46,222 nt of DNA from CAZNDN01 sp964571815 (GTDB lineage Bacteria; Fibrobacterota; Chitinivibrionia; Chitinivibrionales; WJKA01). Each line of letters begins with the position of its first letter. Within the stretch, counting starts at the first letter, position 1. The stretch spans positions 1-46,222 of the forward strand of contig CAZNDN010000019.1 in assembly GCA_964571815.1 (NCBI GenBank). The letters run 5' to 3'. Below the pieces are notes generated by a model. The model was not told where the DNA came from. It saw nothing but the letters and a program-made list of their open reading frames with translations, and did no database searches. Made by a program: the position numbers and the translations under genes. This document shows, piece by piece, positions 31,131 to 39,123 of the stretch.

Positions 31131-33371
31131 CTAAGCTCCAGGGTATCCGAGAAGTCCCGCCAGATGCCGATACGTCCAGTAGTTCGCCAGCACCTTTTTG
31201 ACATAGAGTCTGGTTTCCGAATATCCGATATCCTCAATGAACATGTCCAACGTCCGGTCCTTGTTCCGGTTGTACCACTTGCGGGCGTTGTGCGGTCCGC
31301 CGTTGTAGCCCGCCAAAGCCAGTACGTGGCTGCCGTTGAACTGATTCAGCAGCTTGCTCAGGTAGTACGTGCCGAACCTTATGTTGGTTTCGGCGCGGTA
31401 AAGGGAATCCACGGCAAAGGATACCTTAAGGTCGCCGGCAATCTCCTCTCCCGTGTACGGCATGATCTGCATCAGTCCCACAGCCCCCGCCGGAGAAACG
31501 ATTTGATCGTCGAAGATGCTCTCCTGCCGCATCACCGCGCACACCAGAAACGGATCCACACCAAACTCAAGCGCGCTGCGAACAATAGCCTCCCGGAACG
31601 GAAACGGGTAGAGCGCTCCGTAAAGCGCAGTCGGCATCTCGGACCGGTACTTCAGGGGCACGCGCCACGCAAAGCGTCGTGCAACCCGATAGGCAAGAGT
31701 CGGCGCCCGACACGCCTCGAAGATGCTCGCGAGGTCGAACTGGAGAGCCAGGTTTTTCGGGTAGCCGAGAATAAGCGGTTCAAGGTAGTATTCGGCACGC
31801 GAAACCAGGCCTACCAGTGCAAGGAGACTTCCCCAATAGTATGCCTCGCTGTCGGCCGGACTCAAATCTTCCGCGTTCTTTGAAATGGAATCCAGCCACA
31901 TCCGGGTCCGAAGCGGATCGACCACCGAATCCAGGCTCATGCCCACCGTCGTATCGCCCCCGATGGTAAGCATCTCCCGCGCGCGATAGGCATAGTAGTC
32001 CACAGGGTCGGTCTGCGCCAATTCCTTGAAGATCGCGTTGGCCTCCGTACGCTTCTTCAACTTCGACAGTGACTTGGCCAACCAGTAGCGCGCTGCGTCC
32101 CTCATCGACGAGCGACCGTAGCGACTGCAGTGCTCCCTGAATGTCTGAGCGGCCGAATCGTATTCAGCCAGTTTGTAGAAACACAGCCCGGAGCGAAAGA
32201 AAGAATCGTCGGCGCGCTTCCCCCCGGGATAGGACCGGTACAGGCGCCGGAAAAACGTTATGGCGCCCCGGTACTTCCCCTGTTCTTCTTTCTGCCACGC
32301 GCGGTACCAGATAATGTCGTGGGTCATGGCATGAGCAGGGTAGAGCTTGACATGCTTGTCGTACCAGACCGCCGAGCGCGTCGTCTTGCCCAGTGCGCGG
32401 TACGCCCTGGCCACGGTCAGCACAAGGGTTGGAGTAAGACCGTAGCTCTTCTCGTATTCCTCGAACCACGTGATACACTTGTTGTAGTTGTCGAGCCGGT
32501 AGTTGAGCATTCCCCTGTGGAAAAGGTATTCCTTGCGGGGTACGGTGGAAGAAAAATCCGGTCGATCGAGTGCGGCATGAAGCCGGTCGCTGGAAGAAGA
32601 GTACTTCCCGCAGTCGTAGGCAAGCTTCGAGAGTTGAAACAGTTGCTTCGTGGAGAGCAGCGAGTCGGGAAACGAGGATTTTTCCAGAAGCGAGTAGATT
32701 GCGCAGCGGTTCTCCGTTTCCGTTTCATCGAGAAACCTGCTCAGCACGCTGTCGGCCAGGCGCCAGCGTTTCTCGGCAAGCAGCGTGTCGAAGAAGGCGG
32801 GGACCCAGGGCTCACGGGTTATCTCCTCGGTTTTACGCACTTTTCCGAACCACCAGATCTGGGCGGCCAGCGTGGAATCGGACCTGAGCGTTGCGAATAT
32901 CTTCCGGCGCACCTCCCTGCTGTACCGGGGAGGGATATCCGCCTGCAACGCGGTGCGGTATGCGAACGAGGCATTTGCCGGCCGACCCAGCTTCTGCTCG
33001 ACATCTCCGATCAATTCGTAGGCGAACGGTTCCAGTTCCGGGCTGTGTCGGGCGGCCAGCCTCAGATGAAACAAAGCATCGCGGTGCCGTTCGAGGCGCG
33101 AGCACGCAATGCCCAGCTTGAAATATCTGAGTCCCGAATCCACGACTTCGGTATCGGCCTCAATCACCTCGATTGCCTCTTCATACCTGCCCTGACGCAG
33201 CTCCTCCGTCCCTTCCCAGTCGATTCGCCGCTGCTCCGCGCCGGTGTCGGCCCCGAACAACGCACTCGTCACCGGTATAGTCGGCGCCGAAAGCGCGCAG
33301 CATGCCCACAGCACGACAACGGCACACGCCGGCGGGAGGGCCGGGAAAACGATATCTCTGGTTCCTCGCAT
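31131..33371 (-). CDS. slt: Soluble lytic murein transglycosylase with TPR-like N-terminus
   Basis: 746-aa periplasmic enzyme that cleaves peptidoglycan glycan strands to form 1,6-anhydro products. A signal peptide (MRGTRDIVFPALPPACAVVV...) leads to a long alpha-helical superhelix of TPR-like repeats (about 40-560), as in Slt70. The C-terminal SLT domain has catalytic Glu617 (VMRQESIFD), SPAGAVGLMQIMP, and AGYNGGPHNARKW. ATG 33371 was selected because GGAG lies about 8 bases upstream and it exposes the signal peptide; the frame from 33575 adds 68 non-signal residues. It faces the divergent endonuclease/exonuclease/phosphatase operon, which also contains a class A penicillin-binding protein, so this area is rich in cell-wall genes. 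Confidence 0.92.
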   Translation of the reverse strand: MRGTRDIVFPALPPACAVVVLWACCALSAPTIPVTSALFGADTGAEQRRIDWEGTEELRQGRYEEAIEVIEADTEVVDSGLRYFKLGIACSRLERHRDALFHLRLAARHSPELEPFAYELIGDVEQKLGRPANASFAYRTALQADIPPRYSREVRRKIFATLRSDSTLAAQIWWFGKVRKTEEITREPWVPAFFDTLLAEKRWRLADSVLSRFLDETETENRCAIYSLLEKSSFPDSLLSTKQLFQLSKLAYDCGKYSSSSDRLHAALDRPDFSSTVPRKEYLFHRGMLNYRLDNYNKCITWFEEYEKSYGLTPTLVLTVARAYRALGKTTRSAVWYDKHVKLYPAHAMTHDIIWYRAWQKEEQGKYRGAITFFRRLYRSYPGGKRADDSFFRSGLCFYKLAEYDSAAQTFREHCSRYGRSSMRDAARYWLAKSLSKLKKRTEANAIFKELAQTDPVDYYAYRAREMLTIGGDTTVGMSLDSVVDPLRTRMWLDSISKNAEDLSPADSEAYYWGSLLALVGLVSRAEYYLEPLILGYPKNLALQFDLASIFEACRAPTLAYRVARRFAWRVPLKYRSEMPTALYGALYPFPFREAIVRSALEFGVDPFLVCAVMRQESIFDDQIVSPAGAVGLMQIMPYTGEEIAGDLKVSFAVDSLYRAETNIRFGTYYLSKLLNQFNGSHVLALAGYNGGPHNARKWYNRNKDRTLDMFIEDIGYSETRLYVKKVLANYWTYRHLAGLLGYPGA

Positions 33372-33696
33372 GCGGTTACTCCGGCGTTGTTGATCGACTC
33401 CCGACGACCCCGGCGGAACACCTCTCTTCGAACGGAAAAGCAACCGGTTTTCGCAAGCTTCCACCTCGACGGGCAGCCTGAGATGTGCCGCCGCCGGCAC
33501 TTCGAAACACGCGGAATCGGGCCGGACAGAGGCCGACGAATTCACAATTATACAATATATGTCTGTGAGAGGCATTCGCCGCTACCGTCGGACCCTGAAG
33601 GCACGAACGGCGAATGCATGGGGAGTGATGTATCTTCTGAAAACGCATGCCCTTTGCCCCCAAATGCCGATGGATCTCAACACAACCGACAGTCAC
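33372..33696. promoter_or_regulatory. Divergent intergenic region between lytic transglycosylase and phosphatase-nuclease operon
   Basis: A 325-base stretch with no clear gene, if the phosphatase start at 33697 is right. It contains a perfect minus-strand TATAAT at 33547-33552, a candidate -10 for the transglycosylase, and on the plus strand TACAAT nearby (33551-33556). No convincing -35 elements are seen for either. In-frame plus-strand starts from 33559 exist but would remove the signal peptide from the N-terminus. Confidence 0.35.
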
Positions 33697-35235
33697 ATGA
33701 AATCGGTCGTTCGCGGATTCGGCCGGTGCGCATTCCTGGTTGCACTGAGCACCGGAGCCGCCTGTGGTCCCCCCGGCACACCGTCGAGCCGGCAGGGCAA
33801 GACATTCGACACCCTGACGGTAATGACGTACAATGTCGAAAACCTCTTCGACCTGCACCTGGACGGATCCGAATATCGCGAGTATTGCCCCGGACAATGC
33901 AACTGGACACGTCATACCCACGCGGCGAAAATATCCAATATCGCATCGGTACTGGCCGCGGCGGCACCCGACGTTGCCGTGCTGTGCGAAGTTGAAAACG
34001 TACGGGCACTGCACAATCTTGCCTCACAACTCAAGAGCCGGGGAGCACAATATCCGCATCGCGCCATCGCCGACACCCCGCACCCGTCCACGACCTGCCC
34101 GGCGGTGCTTTCCCGGGTGCCGATCCTGGCCCGCGCGACCCATGAAGGGCCGGAGGTCAACGGGAAGCCGGGCCGGAATACGCTCGAGGTGGACCTGGCA
34201 ATGGGAACCGATGTACTGAAGCTGTTCGCGGTTCACTGGCCCAGCAAGCACCACGCCGAGCTTACGCGGGTGGACGCGGCAGGGAGACTGTTGAAACGAA
34301 TCGGCGAACTGAGCGGGGGTACGGATTATCTGATTGCCGGCGACCTGAACGTCAATTACAACGAACGGCTCCTCCGCGCTTTCGAGCACGGTGCGAGCGA
34401 TCGCACGATCTCGATCAATGATATGATGCATACTACGTATGCGGCCGATGACGGGACGATTGCGTACGTAACCGAACGGAGTGCGGGCGCCGGGGAGGGG
34501 ATGCGTCATTTCAGCCCCTGGCTTGAACTCGATGTCGCGCATCGATGGAGTTACGTGTATGACCATACGCCTCGGACTCCCGACCATTTCCTCCTGCCCG
34601 CATCGATGTTTGACGCGACGGGAGTGTCCTACGTCGACAATACGTTCGAAGTATTCACCCGGGAAGGACGGCTGCTTCGGGAGAGGATGCCCTTTCGATG
34701 GCAACAAAGACATACACGGGAGGGCAGGGTTCATGAAGGAGTCGGGTATTCGGATCACCTTCCACTCCTGCTCCGTGTTGCCCGCGGCCCGTTTCGCCTT
34801 GTCCGGGAGGCCGACACCGGAAGCTACGGTTGGTCCCGGGGCCATAATGCCGTAAGGCTCGTGCGGGAGAACGACGGCGTCCGTGTGACCGCCGGGCCGC
34901 TGACGAAAAACGTGTGCGCCGCGCGTGCGTACGTGGACGTGCGGGGCGCTGTAGCGGAGGAGGGCTCTCGGCTTTGCCTGCGGCTGCGCGGGAGGGGTAC
35001 AATGATGATCAGGATTCGCGCGCCCGGTGAGAAATGGTATTATTATAGTGGAGAGCACTTTGCGCGAGGTCGGTCGGGCCGGTACCGACCGTTCTCGGAA
35101 CAGCAGTGGCGGAGGATTGAGCTGGGGCTCCGTGGTCGGCCGGGCCCCCGGGAGGTAGAACTGCGGGCGGGGAAGAATGAACTGTTCGATATCCGGCTTG
35201 GCCCGCCCGTAATTGAATATGGGAACAACGGATGA
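33697..35235 (+). CDS. Exported endonuclease/exonuclease/phosphatase-family protein
   Basis: 512-aa protein of the DNase I/inositol-phosphatase (EEP) fold. Metal and catalytic motifs are visible: TYNVENLFD, LCEVENV, AVHWPSK, AGDLNVN, and YSDHLPLLL with the final His. The residues ahead form a signal peptide (MKSVVRGFGRCAFLVALSTG) with Cys close behind, possibly a lipoprotein although the lipobox (TGAAC) is imperfect. A C-terminal domain of about 140 residues (after LLLRVARGPF) looks beta-rich and is extra to the core fold. The start is uncertain: ATG 33697 exposes the signal peptide but has a weak ribosome site, and in-frame starts lie upstream at 33559, 33628 and 33670. The stop overlaps the dihydrouridine synthase start (ATGA). 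Substrate: DNA, RNA, or a phosphoester; unknown. Confidence 0.82.
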   Translation: MKSVVRGFGRCAFLVALSTGAACGPPGTPSSRQGKTFDTLTVMTYNVENLFDLHLDGSEYREYCPGQCNWTRHTHAAKISNIASVLAAAAPDVAVLCEVENVRALHNLASQLKSRGAQYPHRAIADTPHPSTTCPAVLSRVPILARATHEGPEVNGKPGRNTLEVDLAMGTDVLKLFAVHWPSKHHAELTRVDAAGRLLKRIGELSGGTDYLIAGDLNVNYNERLLRAFEHGASDRTISINDMMHTTYAADDGTIAYVTERSAGAGEGMRHFSPWLELDVAHRWSYVYDHTPRTPDHFLLPASMFDATGVSYVDNTFEVFTREGRLLRERMPFRWQQRHTREGRVHEGVGYSDHLPLLLRVARGPFRLVREADTGSYGWSRGHNAVRLVRENDGVRVTAGPLTKNVCAARAYVDVRGAVAEEGSRLCLRLRGRGTMMIRIRAPGEKWYYYSGEHFARGRSGRYRPFSEQQWRRIELGLRGRPGPREVELRAGKNELFDIRLGPPVIEYGNNG

Positions 35236-36251
35236 GTGCCGCGGGAATCGATACTCTCGATACGGGCCTCACCATCGGGACACTCGAGATCGTACCGGGT
35301 CTGTGCCTGGCACCCATGGCCGGTATCACGCACTCGGCATTCCGGCGGCTGGTTGCGGATTTCGGCGGCTACGGTGCGCTGTGGACCGAAATGCTCTCGG
35401 GAAAAGCCCTTGCGGGAGAAAACCTGCCGCGCTCACCGCACACCAGGCGGTCGAGCCGGGAGGGTAGCGTTTTCTACCAACTGCTGCTTGACGGTGGTGA
35501 GCAGGTCGAGGCGGTGGTCGACACTGTGGGCCAACTGGAGCCGGCGGGAATCGATGTCAATCTTGCCTGCCCCGCACCCGAAGTCGTTCGAAGAGGCGGC
35601 GGGGCGGCGTTGTTTGCGGATGCCGGGAGAATGAGAGGCGTGGTGGGGAAGCTGCGGAAGCGGTGGGGCGGTCCGCTGACGGTCAAGTGCCGTCTCGGAA
35701 CAAAAGGCCCGGATTGGAGAGCGGCGTTTGCCGAGCGGATCCGCATGCTGGAAGACGTGGGGATCGACGCCCTGATTGTTCATCCGCGGTTTTTCGATGA
35801 AAAGCTGAAGCGTACGGCACGCCGGGAAGAGCTTGCATGGGTGTGCTCTCGTGCTTCGGTGCCGGTAGTGGCAAGCGGAGACATTGGTTCCCTGTCGACT
35901 ATCACAAGGTGTCTTGGCGCGGCGCCCGGAATTCAGGGTGTCATGGTGGGAAGGATGGCTGTTGTCAAGCCGTGGATCTTCGCCGAGTTGAGGGGAGCAT
36001 CACCGGTTGTCGACCATGGTGAGGTGTGGACGAGGCTGTATGACTACATAAGTCGCGATTTTGACCCCCGCGAGGCGCTGAGGGCGATCAAGGAATTCAA
36101 CGCGTACTACGCACGCAATTTCTTTTTCGGCCACGAGCTGTTCCGAAAGGTCGGAGCTTCGCGGACCCCGCACCAGGCGCGGGAGGCCGCGGAAGCGTTT
36201 TTCCGGCGCCCCCCTCGCGTTGTCCGGGAACCGTCGGTGATGGGTGTCTGA
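35232..36251 (+). CDS. dus: tRNA-dihydrouridine synthase (Dus family)
   Basis: 339-aa FMN enzyme that reduces uridine to dihydrouridine in tRNA D-loops with NADPH. FMN-binding is in APMAGITHSAFRR (27-39). The catalytic Cys113 is in NLACPAPEVVRRGGGAAL, the Lys-Arg pair is in TVKCRLG, the phosphate-holding His is in IVHPR, and the FMN phosphate site is ASGDIGS and VMVGRMAV. The active-site segment reads NLACP where DusA/B usually have N-x-G-C-P. ATG 35232 overlaps the upstream stop (ATGA), so translation is coupled. It is followed by a class A penicillin-binding protein whose start is one base after the stop of this gene. The exact subgroup (DusA, B or C) is not clear; DusB-like is most likely. 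Confidence 0.9.
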   Translation: MSAAGIDTLDTGLTIGTLEIVPGLCLAPMAGITHSAFRRLVADFGGYGALWTEMLSGKALAGENLPRSPHTRRSSREGSVFYQLLLDGGEQVEAVVDTVGQLEPAGIDVNLACPAPEVVRRGGGAALFADAGRMRGVVGKLRKRWGGPLTVKCRLGTKGPDWRAAFAERIRMLEDVGIDALIVHPRFFDEKLKRTARREELAWVCSRASVPVVASGDIGSLSTITRCLGAAPGIQGVMVGRMAVVKPWIFAELRGASPVVDHGEVWTRLYDYISRDFDPREALRAIKEFNAYYARNFFFGHELFRKVGASRTPHQAREAAEAFFRRPPRVVREPSVMGV

Positions 36252-36252
36252 G

Positions 36253-39123
36253 ATGAATGTGAAACGGACAGCAAAGAAAATCGGACTTGCAGCAGCCATT
36301 GCGGCAGCCGCGGCAGCGATTCTTTCCTATCCGGGCTACCTGGTTTCGAAGGCCCTCTTCAATCGCTATTTCGAGCGCTGGGGAGAGCGGCTGGTGGCTT
36401 TGGAAAAACGAGATCTTCTTTCCCGGGAGTTCGGTGCGGCCTGGCAGGACATCCTCAGCCAGGAGAGAATGGCGAGCGAGCAGCGCAGGTTGCTCGAGCA
36501 CGAGGAGCGCGAGGGCGATACGATCAGGGTCGTCGACGGAATACGGGTCAACGATTACCCATCATTGGGCATTATCCGACACCTGAACGAAATTCACGAA
36601 TACTCCAATGCTATCGAAATCCTGGATCGCACGGGAACCCCGATTGCCGACATACGAACCGATCACACCCGCGCCACCATCGACGAATTCCCACCAACGC
36701 TGGTGACCGCTTTGATCGCGGCGGAGGACGGAGCGTTTCGCCGCAACGATCTGGGATTTGAATTCGACAGCTTCGTCCGTGCCGCGGGGCAGTCGGTGTG
36801 GGAAGCGCTCACGACAGGGCATCTCAGTGTCCCCAGCGGCACGTCAACGATTACACAGCAGGTGGCCAAGCTGTTCATATCGGATATCGATGAAGAGGGA
36901 CGCCGGTACGTGAGCCGCACGCTGGAGCGCAAACTGCGCGAAATGCGTCTGGCCGCCGCGCTGCGGAAGATGTACACGCCCGATGAAATCCTTGAGGTCT
37001 ATCTCAACCATTGCGTCACCAGCGACTACGGGCTTATCGGTTTCAAGGATATCGCCGCCGGTCTTCTCGGCAAGGACCTGGACGAGCTGACCGACGCCGA
37101 ATGCATCTACCTCGCCCGCATGGTCAAGTGGGGCCGCAATCTGCACGGGAAGATCGCCGCCCAATGCCGGATCGACATGCCGCGCATGACCGCGTCGCTG
37201 GGGTGGGACCGAACGAAACAAGAGGAAGTACTTGCACGGATCGACTCCCTGACATTTCAAAAACCCCGCCAGGTGCATACGGACCACGGGGCTCTGGTGG
37301 ACCTGGCCAATGAGTTCTGGCTCGACGTGCTGCGGGACAACGGTCTGGACTCCGCGAAACTGGCCGACATGAATATCATCGATCCCAACTCGCTGATACG
37401 CAGAAAGGGCAACCTCACCATCGAGCTGACCGTGGATCTCGGACTGCAGCGACGTCTGGAGCAACTGGTCCGCGCGCGGGGATACGGGCCCGACACCGTG
37501 ATTGTCACCGATGTGCGCATTGGAAGTCACGGTGAAAACGTCACCATGGAGACGACACCCCGGGACACGCTCAGGAGGATCCAGGTGCTGCGCGAGCCAG
37601 GCATCTTCAGCGAAATGGGTTCCGATTTCACGACCGAGCTGGCCGCCGGCGACACCCTTGTCACCAACGTGCGTTACCGCCGGCTCGGGGGAAACCGATA
37701 CCGGCGAAGCGTATTCTACTATACCCGACGGTTGGTGGAGGTGGACGGTCAGTACTTTGCCTATGCGATCATGGACTCCCGATCCGGCGAGCTGCTTGCC
37801 TACTATTCCCGCGACCGAATCGGCTCCCGGCTTGCCGGCCTGCTTCGCAACCGAACCCCCAACGGCTCTTCGACCGCCAAGCCGATTTTCAATGCGCTCA
37901 ATTTCGATCTGGGGGTGTTCAGAGCTTACGAGATGTGGACCGACCGGTATGCAGTGACCGAAGACGTCCCGTGGAAACGTACTATCGACTACCACGGCTC
38001 CCGCCCCATCGGAGTGACTTTCGCCAACAGCGCGGTGAAGGGAAAGGGATACAAGGTCCACAACCATGGACACATCTTCGAAGGGTGCCGGCACGTTTTC
38101 GAGCACCTTGCTACCTCGAACAATATTCTCGGCGCCGAGACCGTGTACCGCCTCAATCGAAGGCTGTTCGGGCCGGAGGGCCGCATTCGGACCGAGGCGC
38201 TTCCGCTGATACAGTTGTTCCAGCGAATCAACGCATTCGGCCGTGTCCGCGACAACCTTGGACTGAAGCACGTCACGGGGGTACGCGTGTACAAGGAACT
38301 GGCCCGGATTGTCGGCGTAAACATCGACTCCATGGAAGCCTACGGGAGACGGGGCCCCATCTCCGACAGCATGTACTCCATTGGCCTGGGAACGCTGGAG
38401 CTTACCTTGTATGAGCAGATGCATATCTTCAACATGCTGTACAACAACAACCTGATCGAGCATCCCGCGTCCCATCCCTCGCTCGTTGTCCGCTCCATCG
38501 TCATGGGCGGAGACTCGGTCACCGTGCGCGACACCGTCAGGCGATATCATCCGTTTGCCTCGACCAACAACCTCCGGCCAACGTACCTGGGAATGCACAA
38601 GCGCCTGGTCTCCAACCGGTGGGACGGGCTCGGGGGGTATGACATCTCTTCCGACAGCGTTTCATACGCGAGGCCCGTAGCAGACAGCGTCTTTTCGCCC
38701 GATGCATTCCGGCTGAAGGCGCCGTTGTCCAACTACGCCAAGAGCGGGACTTCCGACGACGTTATCAGGCCGTTCAACGTCGACGTTACCAGTAAAAAAC
38801 GAACGAACTACGGGTTGTGGAATGCGGTTATTCGCGTGGACCTTTCGTCATTCTCCGATCGGACCGCACCGGAGGTTCGCGACATTACGATCGCCTGTGT
38901 CGGCGAATGCAATCAACAGTATACGGGGGCCCGCGACGGCAAGTCGCTCCATAAATTCGTCAGCCGGGAATTACTCAAGACCGGGGGGCGCACGGTGCCC
39001 CCCGGCGACGGTTACTTCAACCGGTATGAACGCTATCTCGAAACCGTCACGCCCGACTCGCTGCGGTACTGCGGACGCGCTCCGGCCGTGGACACGAGTC
39101 TTACGCAAAGGATGGAACCATGA
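36253..39123 (+). CDS. Class A penicillin-binding protein (PBP1A-like), divergent
   Basis: 956-aa bifunctional peptidoglycan synthase anchored by one N-terminal membrane helix (about residues 8-32). The glycosyltransferase (GT51) domain has catalytic Glu158 (AAEDGAFRRNDLGF), SGTSTITQQVAK (195-206) and RKLREMRLAAALRK, and EVYLNHC. The transpeptidase domain carries SxxK as S540TAK543, SxN as S622NN624, and a KTG motif in the form K830SGT. All three are in order, so the enzyme may be active, though the long linker (about 400-520) is unlike E. coli PBP1A. ATG 36253 is preferred over GTG 36244. The last codons overlap the next gene (ATGA). It was probably recruited to an operon with a dihydrouridine synthase and a degenerate signalling protein. 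Confidence 0.88.
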   Translation: MNVKRTAKKIGLAAAIAAAAAAILSYPGYLVSKALFNRYFERWGERLVALEKRDLLSREFGAAWQDILSQERMASEQRRLLEHEEREGDTIRVVDGIRVNDYPSLGIIRHLNEIHEYSNAIEILDRTGTPIADIRTDHTRATIDEFPPTLVTALIAAEDGAFRRNDLGFEFDSFVRAAGQSVWEALTTGHLSVPSGTSTITQQVAKLFISDIDEEGRRYVSRTLERKLREMRLAAALRKMYTPDEILEVYLNHCVTSDYGLIGFKDIAAGLLGKDLDELTDAECIYLARMVKWGRNLHGKIAAQCRIDMPRMTASLGWDRTKQEEVLARIDSLTFQKPRQVHTDHGALVDLANEFWLDVLRDNGLDSAKLADMNIIDPNSLIRRKGNLTIELTVDLGLQRRLEQLVRARGYGPDTVIVTDVRIGSHGENVTMETTPRDTLRRIQVLREPGIFSEMGSDFTTELAAGDTLVTNVRYRRLGGNRYRRSVFYYTRRLVEVDGQYFAYAIMDSRSGELLAYYSRDRIGSRLAGLLRNRTPNGSSTAKPIFNALNFDLGVFRAYEMWTDRYAVTEDVPWKRTIDYHGSRPIGVTFANSAVKGKGYKVHNHGHIFEGCRHVFEHLATSNNILGAETVYRLNRRLFGPEGRIRTEALPLIQLFQRINAFGRVRDNLGLKHVTGVRVYKELARIVGVNIDSMEAYGRRGPISDSMYSIGLGTLELTLYEQMHIFNMLYNNNLIEHPASHPSLVVRSIVMGGDSVTVRDTVRRYHPFASTNNLRPTYLGMHKRLVSNRWDGLGGYDISSDSVSYARPVADSVFSPDAFRLKAPLSNYAKSGTSDDVIRPFNVDVTSKKRTNYGLWNAVIRVDLSSFSDRTAPEVRDITIACVGECNQQYTGARDGKSLHKFVSRELLKTGGRTVPPGDGYFNRYERYLETVTPDSLRYCGRAPAVDTSLTQRMEP

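Noticed and set aside
32130..33995. Plus-strand ORF of 621 aa opposite the lytic transglycosylase
   Set aside because: Covers the helical repeat region of the transglycosylase in antisense and has no recognisable motif.
36844..38598. Long minus-strand ORF (584 aa) opposite the class A PBP
   Set aside because: It lies fully inside the PBP gene on the other strand, has no recognisable domain and has the His/Val/Gly-rich composition of an antisense shadow in GC-rich DNA.
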